64,000 bases of DNA from Rhodoplanes serenus (GTDB taxonomy: Bacteria > Pseudomonadota > Alphaproteobacteria > Rhizobiales > Xanthobacteraceae): positions 1 through 64,000 of the forward strand of contig WNKV01000001.1 of the NCBI GenBank assembly GCA_009720755.1, in the 5' to 3' direction. The translations under genes and the position numbers were made by a program. The notes under the pieces were generated by a model. The model worked only from the letters and a program-made list of their open reading frames with translations. It was not told where the DNA came from and searched no databases. Below, piece after piece: positions 20,242 through 29,601 of the stretch. Position 1 is the stretch's first letter; each line of letters starts with the position of its first letter.

Positions 20242-22050
20242 TCAGCCGCCGCCCTGCCCGGCGCCCTGGCCGGCCGGCTTCGGCTTGTCGGCCTCGGCCG
20301 CGGTCGACGGCTCCTCGGCCAGCCCGACCTTCAGCTTCTGCTCGATCTTGGCGAGCTCGTCCGGCTCCGGCTTGAGGTCCTTGGCGTGGGTCCACTGGAA
20401 CTTGGCTTCGAGCTGGCGGCCGACCTTCCAGTACGCATCGCCGAGATGATCGTTGATGGTCGGGTCCATCGGCTTCAGCTCGACGGCGCGTTCCAGATGC
20501 TTGATCGCCTCGTCGTAGTTGCCGATGCGGTAGTAGGCCCAGCCGAGCGAGTCGACGATGTAGCCGTCGTCCGGACGCTGATCGACCGCCTTGCGGATCA
20601 GCCGCATGCCCTCGTCGAGATTGACGTGCTGGTCGATCCACGAATAGCCGAGATAGTTGAGGACGTGCGGCTGGTCCGGATACAGCTCCAGCGCCTTCTT
20701 CAGATCCGCCTCGGCCTTCGCCCACTGCTTCGATCGCTCGTGGCAGATGCCGCGGAAGTAGAACACCATCCAGTTCGGCCGGGTCGGATTCTTGATCAGG
20801 TCGATGGCCTTGCCATAGACGTCGGCGCACTCCTCGTACTTCTTGCGGTCGCGCAGGATGTTGCCGAGCGCCATGACGGCTTCGAGATCGTCGCCGTGGG
20901 TGGCGATCAGCTTGCCGAGCTGGGCGCGCGCCTCGTCGGTGCGGTCGAGCGAGTCGAGATTGAGCGACATCTGGATGTCGGCATTGCGCCGCAGCGGCGA
21001 CTCGGCCGGCACTCGCGAGTAGACCGTGATGGCCAGCTCCGGCTTCTTCATCGCCTCGTAGAGATCGGCGAGGGAGAGCAGCGCCAGCGCGTGGTGCGGA
21101 TCGAGATAGAGGGCGAGCTGGAGATAGGCCAGGCCGCGATTGGCCAGGCTCAGCTCCTCCTCGCGGCGAGCCAACGCGGCGCCGAGCCCATACAGCGCCT
21201 CGGCGGCGCCGACCCCGGTGCTCTCCACCATGCGGGGCAGCGGCTCGCCGCGCTTCACCTGCTCGATGGCGGCGCGGATCAAGGGATGGCGCGGCAGCGC
21301 CGCGTCGAAGGTCTCGAACACCTTCAGGGCCTCGTCGCGCTGGCCGTTGCGCGACAGCCAGCCGCCCCACGCCTGCACGACACGGAGCGCCGAAGAGTCG
21401 AGCTTGTAGGCACGCTCGAAACGCTTGCCGGCCTCCTTGCGGTTGCCGGTGAGGTCGTAGATCAGCCCGGTGTGCAGATCCTTGAAGATGCCGTACCAGT
21501 CCGGCCCTTGCAGCCGGTCGATGGCGTCGACGGCGCCCTTGACGTCGCCGGCGCCCTGCTGGGCCCAGCCGGCCAGCAGGGTGGCGATGAGATCGCTCAC
21601 CGGGCCGCGCGCCGCCTGGCCGAGCTGGTTGCGGGCCTGGCCGTACTGCCTCTGCTTGAGGGCGCGCACGCCGAGCACCAGCCGCACATTGGGGTTGCGG
21701 GCGTTGCGGTCGGATTGCAGCAGCCGCTCGCCGATCTTCACCGCCTCGTCGATGTCGCCGTCGGCGAGCACCGCGTAGAAGGCGTATTCGAGCAGCTCGG
21801 CGTTCTTCGGATCACCCTTGAGGGCCGATCGGTAATAGGCCGAGGCCGAGGCCGAGTCGCGGCCCACATTGGCGTGGCGTGCCGCCAGATAGTCGCCCGC
21901 CAGGCTGCTGCGTGACGGCTCGCGCATCGCCTCGCGCGGAGAGACGGCCGCCGTGGTCGAGGTCTGGGCGGCGAGCCCGCCGGGCAGGCCGGCGATCAGA
22001 ACGAGGGTGGCGGCGTACGCCGCGGCGTGGAAGGCCAGCCTACGTCTCAC
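20242..22050 (-). CDS. Exported tetratricopeptide repeat protein
   Basis: This 602-aa protein starts at GTG 22050, which gives a clean signal peptide (MRRRLAF, hydrophobic core, GGLAAQ). The mature part is almost wholly TPR helices; clear units include YRSALKGDPKNAELLEYAF, AYLQLALYLDPHHALALLSL and HLERAVELKPMDPTINDHL. The tail is Lys/Pro/Gly-rich. In this order the gene commonly lies between ETF-QO and ispE. It is probably a periplasmic scaffold. No enzymatic motif is seen. Confidence 0.88.
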   Translation of the reverse strand: MRRRLAFHAAAYAATLVLIAGLPGGLAAQTSTTAAVSPREAMREPSRSSLAGDYLAARHANVGRDSASASAYYRSALKGDPKNAELLEYAFYAVLADGDIDEAVKIGERLLQSDRNARNPNVRLVLGVRALKQRQYGQARNQLGQAARGPVSDLIATLLAGWAQQGAGDVKGAVDAIDRLQGPDWYGIFKDLHTGLIYDLTGNRKEAGKRFERAYKLDSSALRVVQAWGGWLSRNGQRDEALKVFETFDAALPRHPLIRAAIEQVKRGEPLPRMVESTGVGAAEALYGLGAALARREEELSLANRGLAYLQLALYLDPHHALALLSLADLYEAMKKPELAITVYSRVPAESPLRRNADIQMSLNLDSLDRTDEARAQLGKLIATHGDDLEAVMALGNILRDRKKYEECADVYGKAIDLIKNPTRPNWMVFYFRGICHERSKQWAKAEADLKKALELYPDQPHVLNYLGYSWIDQHVNLDEGMRLIRKAVDQRPDDGYIVDSLGWAYYRIGNYDEAIKHLERAVELKPMDPTINDHLGDAYWKVGRQLEAKFQWTHAKDLKPEPDELAKIEQKLKVGLAEEPSTAAEADKPKPAGQGAGQGGG

Positions 22051-22469
22051 GGCTCGATGTTCTCCAACTGGACGGGTCCCGTCACCGGCGAGGACGCCGG
22101 CGCCCGCTATCGTTCGTCCCCGCTCCGGGCGCCGACATCGGCTCGGCATCGGCGCACCCGTCTCCGGGGATTCGTGTCGGACGTCCCGGCAGGCCACTGG
22201 CGCGGCCGCCGGTCCCGGCGCGGCGACCGCCAGCCGCGCGCCACGGACGGTCGACAATGACGGGTTTGCCGGTCGGCCGCAAGGGAGGCGCCGCCGCGCG
22301 ACGCCGATGCTGCGCGAATTCGCGTGAAATCACGGCTATTTGGCGGCACCCACAGGGCGCCCGCGTGGCGCCGGGGGGCGCACCGGAGGGGGCACCCGGG
22401 AGCAGTGACGGCGGCGGTGACGAACCGCCCCCGCTGCCGGCCCGCATGATACCGTGAGAGAGCATGTCG

Positions 22470-22598
22470 TGAGGCCTCGTGCCCCGGACGCGGCGCGCAG
22501 TGCCGCGAGCCGGGGCCAGAGCCGCAAACTCCGTGATCGCCGCCCCTGGGTCCCGGGTCTCCGGCGCGTCGCGCCTCCGCCCGGGACACGCGACCTCC
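22470..22598. repeat. 129-bp dispersed repeat, copy B (inverted)
   Basis: This is the reverse complement of the copy at 12971-13100, with about six differences. Ends read GAGGCCTCGTGCCCCGGACG and GGGACACGCGACCTCC on the plus strand. It lies between the ETF-QO 3' end and the TPR gene. Confidence 0.88.
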
Positions 22599-22739
22599 GT
22601 CGTGGCCGGCACGAGGCATGTGCTCGGGCCGGCCGAAGGCCGGACCCGAGTGCCGGGCATGGCGATTCGACGTATGAGTCTGCCCGCAAGGCCGCCGCCC
22701 GGCGCCCCGGACGAGGCCCTGTCACATGCGAGGCTCGGG

Positions 22740-24407
22740 TCACATGCTCGGATAGACCGGGCCGCCGCCGCCCTCCGGCGCCACCCAGGTGATGTTGCCG
22801 TTGGGGTCCTTGATGTCGCACGTCTTGCAGTGGACGCAGTTCTGCGCGTTGATCTGGAAGCGCACCCGCGACTGCGGCCCGTCGTCCTCCCGCACCCACT
22901 CGTAGACCCCGGCCGGGCAGTAGCGTCCCGACGGACCGTCGAACACGTCGTGCTCCGACGCCTTCTGGAGTCCCGGATCGGCGAGCACGAGGTGCACCGG
23001 CTGGTCCTCCTCGTGGTTGGTGTTGGAGAGGTAGACCGACGACAGCCGGTCGAAGGTGAGGACGCCGTCGGGCTTCGGATAGGCGATCGGCCGGCAGCTC
23101 GCCGCCGGCTTCAGGCAGGCCGAATCGGGCTTGCCGTGGCGGCGGGTGCCGAACAGCGAGAAGCCGAGCGTGTTGGTCCACATGTCGACGCCGCCCAGCC
23201 CGATGCCGATGGCGGTGCCGAACTGCGACCACAGCGGCTTGGCGTTGCGGACCTTCCACAGGTCCTTGCCGATGTCGGAGCCGCGCCAGGCATTCTCGTA
23301 GTCGGCGAGCTCGTCGCCGGCGCGGCCGGCCGCCAGCGCCGCGGCGGTGTGCTCGGCCGCCAGCATGCCGGACAGCATGGCGTTGTGGGTGCCCTTGATG
23401 CGCGGCACGTTGAGGAAGCCGGCGTCGTCGCCGATCAGCGCGCCGCCCGGGAACGCCACCTTGGGGACCGACTGCCAGCCGCCCTCGGTGATGGCGCGGG
23501 CGCCGTAGCCGATGCGCTTGCCGCCCGCGAAGGTGTCGCGCACCAGGGGATGCGTCTTGAAGCGCTGGAACTCCTCGAACGGCGACAGATACGGATTCTC
23601 GTAGTTGAGATGCAGCACGAAGCCGACCGCCACGAGGTTGTCGCCGTAGTGATACAGGAACGAGCCGCCGCCGGTCTTGTTGTCGAGCGGCCAGCCGAAC
23701 GTGTGCTGTACCAGGCCGGGCCGATGCTGCTCCGGCGCCACCTGCCACAGCTCCTTGATGCCGATGCCGAACTTCGGCGGCTCGCGGTCGCGGTCGAGGC
23801 CGTAGCGGGCGATCAGGCGCTTGCCGAGATGGCCGCGCGCGCCCTCGGCGAACAGCGTGTATTTTCCGCGCAATTCCATGCCGCGCGTAAAAGTGTCTTT
23901 GGGCTGGCCGTCACGGCCCACCCCCATGTCGCCGGTGGCGACGCCGACCACCTCGCCCTTGTCGCCGAACAGCACCTCGGCGGCCGCGAAGCCCGGATAG
24001 ATCTCGACACCGAGCGCCTCGGCCTTGCCGGCGAGCCACTTGCAGACGTCGCCGAGCGACACGATGAAGGCGCCGTGATTGCTCATCAGCGGCGGCATGA
24101 AGGCGTTCGGCAGCTTCAGCGCCCGCTGGCCGAACAGCATGTAGAAGCGATCCTCGGTGACGGGGGTGCGGATCGGCGTGTCCTCCTCGCGCCAGCCCGG
24201 CAGCAGCCGGTCGATGGCGATCGGATCGATGCAGGCCCCGGACAGGATGTGGGCGCCGACCTCGGCGCCCTTCTCGACCACCACCACGGACGCATCGGGC
24301 GAGAGCTGCTTGAGGCGGATCGCGGCGGCGAGGCCGGCCGGCCCGCCACCGACGATCACCACGTCGAACTCCATCGCCTCGCGGTCCGGCAACTCTGCGT
24401 CCATCAC
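22740..24407 (-). CDS. Electron transfer flavoprotein-ubiquinone oxidoreductase
   Basis: This 555-aa inner-membrane flavoprotein passes electrons from ETF (fatty- and amino-acid dehydrogenases) to ubiquinone. The FAD-binding motif is VVIVGGGPAGLAAAI (about residues 16-30), followed by KGAEVGAHILSGA. GWPLDNKTGGGSFLYH is typical of the quinone-site region. The C-terminal 4Fe-4S ligands lie in RYCPAGVYEW and NCVHCKTCDIKDP. It is full length. ATG 24407 or the adjacent ATG 24404 could be used. Confidence 0.97.
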   Translation of the reverse strand: MMDAELPDREAMEFDVVIVGGGPAGLAAAIRLKQLSPDASVVVVEKGAEVGAHILSGACIDPIAIDRLLPGWREEDTPIRTPVTEDRFYMLFGQRALKLPNAFMPPLMSNHGAFIVSLGDVCKWLAGKAEALGVEIYPGFAAAEVLFGDKGEVVGVATGDMGVGRDGQPKDTFTRGMELRGKYTLFAEGARGHLGKRLIARYGLDRDREPPKFGIGIKELWQVAPEQHRPGLVQHTFGWPLDNKTGGGSFLYHYGDNLVAVGFVLHLNYENPYLSPFEEFQRFKTHPLVRDTFAGGKRIGYGARAITEGGWQSVPKVAFPGGALIGDDAGFLNVPRIKGTHNAMLSGMLAAEHTAAALAAGRAGDELADYENAWRGSDIGKDLWKVRNAKPLWSQFGTAIGIGLGGVDMWTNTLGFSLFGTRRHGKPDSACLKPAASCRPIAYPKPDGVLTFDRLSSVYLSNTNHEEDQPVHLVLADPGLQKASEHDVFDGPSGRYCPAGVYEWVREDDGPQSRVRFQINAQNCVHCKTCDIKDPNGNITWVAPEGGGGPVYPSM

Positions 24408-24713
24408 GTCACCCTGGTTCGATCGACAAGGCCGCGCCCCCGCGGCGGCGGCTCACAAAGGCAGACTGGGCGCCTCGGCACCCTGCGACAATTGGAAGCT
24501 GCGTTGCGACGCGCTCGCCGCCACCCGTCGGCGACCGTGCCGCGTCGCCCCGCGCACCGCACACGCAGCGGTATTCCACCACAGAGCGCTGGCCACGGGC
24601 CGGCTCCTTGATCTTCCGCAAATGCCGCCGATGCAAGCGCATCACCGACGCATGCGCTCCCCCTCGCGCGTCCCGCGCCATACCGGGCCGCGATCTGCTA
24701 TAGGCTCGCCGTG
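24408..24713. other. Intergenic region between ETF-QO and uracil-DNA glycosylase
   Basis: This 306-bp gap lies between divergent genes. Apart from a CTATAGG stretch at about 24697 that could be part of a promoter for the glycosylase, nothing distinctive is seen. Confidence 0.4.
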
Positions 24714-25604
24714 ATGAGCGGTGATCGAACGAGCCCCGATGCCGGCCTGGACGCGGTCCGTGGCCTCCTCGCGTTCTACCTGGACGCGGGCGTCGACGCC
24801 CTGCTGGTCGAGACCCCGCAGGACCGGCTGCGCCCCGACGACCTGGCGGCTCACTCGCCGGCCCCGCAGGCCGTGACGACCGCGGTGGCGGCGCCGCCGA
24901 CGAGCACCCCCCGTCACAGCGCGCCGGCCCGCGCCGCGGCGCCCGCCGCCCGCGAACCCGTCGGCGCCGCACCCGCGACACCCGACGACGCCGTGATGGC
25001 GGCCCGCACGGCCGCCCGCAGCGCCGCCACGCTCGAGGAGCTGGCCGCCATCCTGGCCGGCTTCGAGGGCTGCCCCCTGAAGGCGACCGCCACCAGGCTG
25101 TGCTTCGCCGACGGCCGCCCGGGCGCCCCGGTGATGTTCGTCGGCGAGGCGCCGGGCCGCGACGAGGACCTGGAGGGCCTGCCATTCGTCGGACGCTCCG
25201 GCAAGCTGCTCGACCGCATGATGGCGGCGATCGGGCTCGCCCGCAGCGACACCTACATCGCCAACGTGGTGCCGTGGCGCCCGCCCGGCAACCGCACGCC
25301 GACGCCGCTGGAGACGCAGATCTGCCTGCCGTTCATCCAGCGCCAGATCGAGCTCGCCGACCCCGACGTGCTGGTCTGCCTCGGCGCACCCGCGGCCCAG
25401 ACGCTGATCGGCACCCGCGAGGGCATCATGAAGACCCGCGGGCGGTGGTTCACGTACCACACCGGGCGGCGCGAGATCCGCGCCATCGCCACGCTGCACC
25501 CCGCCTATCTGCTGCGCCAGCCGCTGGCCAAGCGGCTCGCCTGGCGCGACTTCCTCGCCATCAAGGCCGCCCTGGCGGCGGCCCGCCCAGGGGCGCCGAC
25601 CTGA
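24714..25604 (+). CDS. Uracil-DNA glycosylase, family 4-type
   Basis: This 296-aa protein has an Ala/Pro-rich linker (about 45-95) before the glycosylase domain. The active-site loop is VGEAPGRDEDLEGLPFVGRSG, VVPWRPPGNRTPTP follows, and the second loop is TLHPAYLLR. Four Cys (GCPLK, LCFAD, ICLPF, VCLGA) fit the 4Fe-4S cluster of family 4. It removes uracil from deaminated DNA. ATG 24714 is preceded in frame by GTG 24711, which is also possible. An N-terminal helix with AFYLDAGVDALL is normal for this lineage. Confidence 0.93.
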   Translation: MSGDRTSPDAGLDAVRGLLAFYLDAGVDALLVETPQDRLRPDDLAAHSPAPQAVTTAVAAPPTSTPRHSAPARAAAPAAREPVGAAPATPDDAVMAARTAARSAATLEELAAILAGFEGCPLKATATRLCFADGRPGAPVMFVGEAPGRDEDLEGLPFVGRSGKLLDRMMAAIGLARSDTYIANVVPWRPPGNRTPTPLETQICLPFIQRQIELADPDVLVCLGAPAAQTLIGTREGIMKTRGRWFTYHTGRREIRAIATLHPAYLLRQPLAKRLAWRDFLAIKAALAAARPGAPT

Positions 25605-25689
25605 ATCGGCCGCTGTATGGAATCGAAAAGGCGGCGGCCCGCGGCCACCGCCTTCCGGATTGCATCAAGGATTCTGGAGCAGCGCGCCG

Positions 25690-26160
25690 TCAGGGCCGCG
25701 CCATCTTGCAGGACGGGTTGAAGGCCCAGTTGCGATCGAGGCCGACCACGCACCATTCGACCCCGAAGGTCGAGCCGATCATCCCGGTATCCTCGGCGAT
25801 CGAGTAGTGGATGGTGCGGTAATGGCCGTCGTTGGTGAGCACCCGGCCGCTACAGAAGCGGCGCGGAATGGTGCCCGACGCCCACGGCATGAACGAGACC
25901 TCGTGCAGACGGTCGAAGCCGACGATCTTCAGGTCCGAGTTCCAGAAGCGATATTCCTTCTGGCCGAAGCGATCCTGAATCTTCATCAGCGGAGCGGGCT
26001 CGTCGCACAGCGGCACCACCGCGTCGTAGCGCGGGCCGGACAGCCAGAAGTTCAGCTCCAGCGGGTTCGCGGCCCGGCTCTCGCCAGCGACCACACAAGC
26101 GAGCGCCGCGAGCGCAACAGCCGTCAAGGTTCGCGCGAGCGTCCGCGACGTGGCGTGCAT
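25690..26160 (-). CDS. Conserved hypothetical secreted protein
   Basis: This 156-aa protein starts at ATG 26160 behind a GGGGGTGG SD. A signal peptide (RTLARTLTAVALAALACVVAG, then ESRAANP) is followed by a compact domain with LNFWLSGPRYDAVVPLCDEP and KEYRFWNSDLKI. Four Cys remain after the predicted cut, which could form two disulfides in the periplasm. I recognise no named domain. It lies 148 bp downstream of rsmE on the same strand. Confidence 0.78.
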   Translation of the reverse strand: MHATSRTLARTLTAVALAALACVVAGESRAANPLELNFWLSGPRYDAVVPLCDEPAPLMKIQDRFGQKEYRFWNSDLKIVGFDRLHEVSFMPWASGTIPRRFCSGRVLTNDGHYRTIHYSIAEDTGMIGSTFGVEWCVVGLDRNWAFNPSCKMARP

Positions 26161-26308
26161 GATCCACCCCCAGTTCTTCCGGCGGACGGTGCCGTGCCGC
26201 TCCGCGGGGGTCAAGGGCGACCCGGCCCCCGGACGCACGAAGGCGGCGAGGTGTGGCCCGGCTGCACTGCCTGGTCCGACGGCGGCCGGGCCGCCGCGAG
26301 CGGGCTCG

Positions 26309-27064
26309 TCACCGCCAATCGCCGAGCACCGCCTGGACGAGAGCGAGCGCCGCCACTGCGGCGGTGTCGGCGCGCAGGATGCGCGGCCCGAGGGCGAGGC
26401 GGACGACCCCGTCGCGCCGGGTCAGCGCCTCCCGCTCCTCCTCCGAGAAGCCGCCCTCCGGGCCGATCAGCACGGCGAGCGGCGGCACCCCGCCCTCGGC
26501 CGGGCGCACCGCGGCGAGCGCCGCGAGCGGATCGGCGACCGGCGCGTCCTCGTCGCAGAACACCAGGCGGCGGTCCGCCCCGAGGGCGCCGAGCGCCCGG
26601 GCGAGCGGCTGCGGCTCGTCGACCTCGGGCAGCGCCAGGATGCCGCACTGCTCGGCCGCCTCCACCACATTGGCGCGCAGCCGCCCCGTGTTCACCCGCT
26701 CGGCCTGGGTGTGGCGCGTCATCACCGGGACGAGCCGCGATGCGCCCATCTCCACCGCCTTCTGGACCAGGTAGTCGAGCCGCGCCCGCTTGAGCGGCGC
26801 GAACAGGTAGTGCAGATCGCCGGGCGGGGGCTGCGGCCGGGTCGGCGCCGCAACATCGAGCGCAATCGCGCGCCGCCCCTCCTCGGCGACGGCGGCCCGC
26901 CATTCGCCGTCGCGGCCGTTGAACACCAGCACCGGATCGCCGGAGCCGAGGCGGAGCACGTCGCGCAGGTAATGCTGCTGCGGTGCCGTGAGCGGCACCC
27001 GCGTGCTGGCCGCCAGCGGTGCCTCCACATGCAATCGCGGGCTGCGGAACTCGTAGCGCGCCAT
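26309..27064 (-). CDS. rsmE: 16S rRNA (uracil1498-N3)-methyltransferase
   Basis: This 251-aa SPOUT methyltransferase starts at ATG 27064 with AGGAGGT 7 nt upstream. The OB-like N-terminus (HYLRDVLRLGSGDPVLVFNG) precedes the SPOUT domain. The trefoil-knot SAM site shows as VLIGPEGGFSEEERE and LGPRILRADTAAVAAL, and KAVEMGASRLVPVMTRHTQ is conserved. It modifies U1498 of 16S rRNA in the assembled 30S subunit. Confidence 0.95.
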   Translation of the reverse strand: MARYEFRSPRLHVEAPLAASTRVPLTAPQQHYLRDVLRLGSGDPVLVFNGRDGEWRAAVAEEGRRAIALDVAAPTRPQPPPGDLHYLFAPLKRARLDYLVQKAVEMGASRLVPVMTRHTQAERVNTGRLRANVVEAAEQCGILALPEVDEPQPLARALGALGADRRLVFCDEDAPVADPLAALAAVRPAEGGVPPLAVLIGPEGGFSEEEREALTRRDGVVRLALGPRILRADTAAVAALALVQAVLGDWR

Positions 27065-27145
27065 TCCTCTCACCTCCTGCCGACCGGCGGTCCCTGCCCG
27101 GACGGTCCGGCGACGCTGCGACGGATCGCGGCGTGCGGCCCGCAC

Positions 27146-27173
27146 CGACGTGGAACCGACGACGTGGAACCGA
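27146..27173. repeat. Two 14-bp tandem units upstream of rsmE
   Basis: CGACGTGGAACCGA occurs at 27146-27159 and exactly again at 27160-27173. A second 14-bp duplication lies at 27258-27285 in the same intergenic region. Confidence 0.85.
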
Positions 27174-27257
27174 CATCGCCGAGATGCTACCAAGCCCGTG
27201 ACGTCACGGCGGAAAGGGCCGCGAATCGCCCCCTTGTCGCCGGATTTCCCGTCTCTT

Positions 27258-27285
27258 GTAGAGCGGATCTCGTAGAGCGGAACCA
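27258..27285. repeat. Two 14-bp near-tandem units upstream of the APWP-repeat gene
   Basis: GTAGAGCGGA begins at 27258 and at 27272, a 14-bp period, with the intervening TCTC similar in each. It sits 26-53 bp upstream of the plus-strand gene start. Confidence 0.75.
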
Positions 27286-27310
27286 CGAACCCGGACAGGG
27301 GGGACACGAC

Positions 27311-28066
27311 ATGCGGACGACGCGACCCGGACGATCGGCGGCCCGCGCGGCACGGCATCTGGGAGTTGGCGTCCCGGTCACCCTCGTGGTCGGTCTCCTC
27401 GCCGGGACCGCGATGGCGCAGACGGCCCCGTGGCCGGCGAGCCCGCCGGCCGCCAGCGGCGGCGCGCCTTGGCCCTCCGATCCGCCCGCTCAGGCCGGCG
27501 CCGGCGGCTCCGCGCCGTGGCCCGCGAGCCCGCCTCGCGCCGGGATGGGGGCGCCGCCCGGCCCGATGGGTGCCGCCCCGATGGGGGCCGGCCCGATGAC
27601 CCCGGTGCCGCCGCGCGCCGGCGGTCCCGGCGGCCCTGCCGGCGCCGGTGGCGCCCCGCCCTGCATGGAGGAGTTCACCAAGCTCCAGGCCGAGACCGAC
27701 AAACGCGGCAAGGCCGCCAAGGCCGGCGTCGAGAAGAAGGTGCCGCGCGAGGAGCTGTGCAAGCTGTTCACCGGCTTCGCTACCGCCATCGGCAACTGGG
27801 CCAAGTATGTGCGCCAGAACGCCGCGAGCTGCGGCATCCCGGCCAACGTGGCGGACCAGCTCAAGACCGGCCACGCCAACATCTCGAAGACCGCCAAGCA
27901 AGCCTGTGCGGCCGGCCCGGTCGGCGCCGGACCCGGCCCGGCGGCGCCGCCCAGCCTCAGCGAGGCGCTCGGCACCGCCCGCGCCCCGGTGGCCGGATCG
28001 ACCGGCGGATCGCGGCCGAGCACGGGCACGTTCGACACCCTCACCGGAAGCTCGCTCGCCCGATGA
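27311..28066 (+). CDS. Exported Pro/Gly/Ala-rich protein with APWPxxPP repeats
   Basis: This 251-aa protein has an N-terminal signal peptide (VGVPVTLVVGLLAGTAMAQ). APWPASPPAASGG, APWPSDPPAQAGAGG and APWPASPPRAG form three repeats, followed by Gly/Pro/Met-rich spacer. A small Cys-containing helical domain follows (about 117-200), with PPCMEEFTKLQ, ELCKLFTGF, ASCGIPANV and AKQACAAG: four Cys spaced for two disulfides. The tail is low complexity. Its stop overlaps the ubiA start (ATGA). Function is unknown; the mature protein should be periplasmic and the repeats may span or bind the wall. Confidence 0.8.
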   Translation: MRTTRPGRSAARAARHLGVGVPVTLVVGLLAGTAMAQTAPWPASPPAASGGAPWPSDPPAQAGAGGSAPWPASPPRAGMGAPPGPMGAAPMGAGPMTPVPPRAGGPGGPAGAGGAPPCMEEFTKLQAETDKRGKAAKAGVEKKVPREELCKLFTGFATAIGNWAKYVRQNAASCGIPANVADQLKTGHANISKTAKQACAAGPVGAGPGPAAPPSLSEALGTARAPVAGSTGGSRPSTGTFDTLTGSSLAR

Positions 28067-28986
28067 ACACCGCCGAGGGTCGCGTCGCCGACTCGGTCGG
28101 CAACTGGGTCGACCGCACCGCCCCGTCCGCCTTCAAGCCCTATCTCCGCCTGTCGCGCTTCGATCGCCCGATCGGCGCCTGGCTGCTGCTGCTGCCGTGC
28201 TGGTGGTCGGCGGGCCTCGCGGCGGTCGCGGCCGGCGCGCCGCTGCCCAACGTCTGGCACCTCGTGCTGTTCTTTATCGGCGCCTTCGTGATGCGCGGCG
28301 CCGGCTGCACCTGGAACGACATCGCCGACCACGACATCGACAAGCGCGTCGAGCGCACCCGCTCGCGGCCGCTCGCCGCCGGTCAGGTGACGCTGTCGCA
28401 GGCGCTCGCCTGGGCGATCCTGCAATCGCTCGTCGGCTTCGTGGTGCTGGTGCAGTTCAACGGCTTCGCGATCGCCACCGGCATCGCCTCGCTCGGCATC
28501 GTGGCGCTCTATCCGTTCATGAAGCGCTTCACCTACTGGCCGCAGAGCGTGCTCGGCCTCGCCTTCTCGTGGGGCGCCCTGATGGGCTGGGCCGCTGCGT
28601 TCGGACGGCTCGATGTCGCGCCGGTGCTGCTCTATCTCGGCGCCATCGCCTGGGTGATCGCCTACGACACCATCTACGCCCATCAGGATCGCGACGACGA
28701 CCTGTTCGCCGGCGTCAAGTCGACGGCCCTGTTGTTCGGGTCGCGCACCCGGCCGATCGTCGCGGCGTTCTACGGCGCCGCGGTGCTGCTGATCGGCACG
28801 GCCGGCTGGCTCGCCGGCGGCGGCCTGCCGTTCTGGCTCGGGCTCGCCGCTTTCGCGACGCATCTCGGCTGGCAGGTGACGACGCTGGACATCGGCGACG
28901 CGCCGCGCTGCCTCAAGCTGTTCCGCTCGAACCGCGACGCCGGCCTGCTGCTGTTCGCCGGGCTGGTGCTCGACGCGATGCTGTGA
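28063..28986 (+). CDS. ubiA: 4-hydroxybenzoate polyprenyltransferase
   Basis: This 307-aa integral membrane prenyltransferase attaches the polyprenyl chain to 4-hydroxybenzoate in ubiquinone synthesis. The first Mg-diphosphate motif is NDIADHDIDKRVERTRSRPL, and the second lies in YDTIYAHQDRDDD. Multiple hydrophobic helices are present, starting RPIGAWLLLLPCWW. It begins inside the preceding stop codon (ATGA). It uses the product of the ispB-type synthase found at 17.3 kb. Confidence 0.96.
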   Translation: MNTAEGRVADSVGNWVDRTAPSAFKPYLRLSRFDRPIGAWLLLLPCWWSAGLAAVAAGAPLPNVWHLVLFFIGAFVMRGAGCTWNDIADHDIDKRVERTRSRPLAAGQVTLSQALAWAILQSLVGFVVLVQFNGFAIATGIASLGIVALYPFMKRFTYWPQSVLGLAFSWGALMGWAAAFGRLDVAPVLLYLGAIAWVIAYDTIYAHQDRDDDLFAGVKSTALLFGSRTRPIVAAFYGAAVLLIGTAGWLAGGGLPFWLGLAAFATHLGWQVTTLDIGDAPRCLKLFRSNRDAGLLLFAGLVLDAML

Positions 28987-29025
28987 GGCCGCGGCTCCGC
29001 CCCGTGGCGGAGCGGCGAAAGTCCG

Positions 29026-29601
29026 TCAGCTCCGCGCGATGATCTCGCGCTCGTCCTTGATCACCCGCGGGCGCGCCGGCATGCGGCCGGGCTTGCGGCG
29101 CATCAGGATCGAGGCGCGGCGACGCTTCACCGGCCCGCAGCGGCGGCGGCGGAGCTGCGGTGCCCCGACGCGCACCGAGCCGAGCCGCGGAAACGGCTCG
29201 CGTAGCACGCCGTCCGGATCGGCGATCAGGAGCGGCAGGCCGAGCACCTTGGCCCAGAGCTGCCATTCGGCGATGGCCTCGGTGCCGTCGTCGGCGACGT
29301 AGAGCGGCACCGACAGCGCCGCATCGCGATGCGACAGCACGATGGCGACCGCGCCGTCGTCGTTGTCGCCCGGCGGCACCACGTTCAAGGTGACGCCGAG
29401 GAAATGGTCGAGCGGCAGCGCCATCGCCATGCGCATGCCGGACACCGTCCGTCGCAACACCACCCGGTCGCGGCCGAGCTCGACATCGCGCAAGCGCGTG
29501 TCGGTCGCCGTGTCGGCGGTGGTGAAGCGGATCGGAAGAGCGAAGGGGTCGAGCCGGGCATGCCGGCTCGACCCGGAGGGCGTGACCCCACCGGCACTCA
29601 T
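29026..29601 (-). CDS. DUF6101-type conserved protein
   Basis: This 191-aa protein has an N-terminal beta-rich region (RFTTADTATDTRLRDVEL, VVLRRTVSGMRMAMALPL) and a middle LYVADDGTEAIAEWQLWAKVLGLPLL. It ends in a strongly basic tail (RRRRCGPVKRRRASILMRRKPGR). It resembles the DUF6101 family of Hyphomicrobiales, with no assigned function. The tail could bind nucleic acid or phospholipid. It is convergent with ubiA and divergent from pmbA. Confidence 0.72.
   Translation of the reverse strand: MSAGGVTPSGSSRHARLDPFALPIRFTTADTATDTRLRDVELGRDRVVLRRTVSGMRMAMALPLDHFLGVTLNVVPPGDNDDGAVAIVLSHRDAALSVPLYVADDGTEAIAEWQLWAKVLGLPLLIADPDGVLREPFPRLGSVRVGAPQLRRRRCGPVKRRRASILMRRKPGRMPARPRVIKDEREIIARS

Noticed and set aside
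26150-27310. Upstream in-frame extension of the APWP-repeat protein
   Set aside because: It is antisense to rsmE and precedes a good signal peptide; the real start is 27311.
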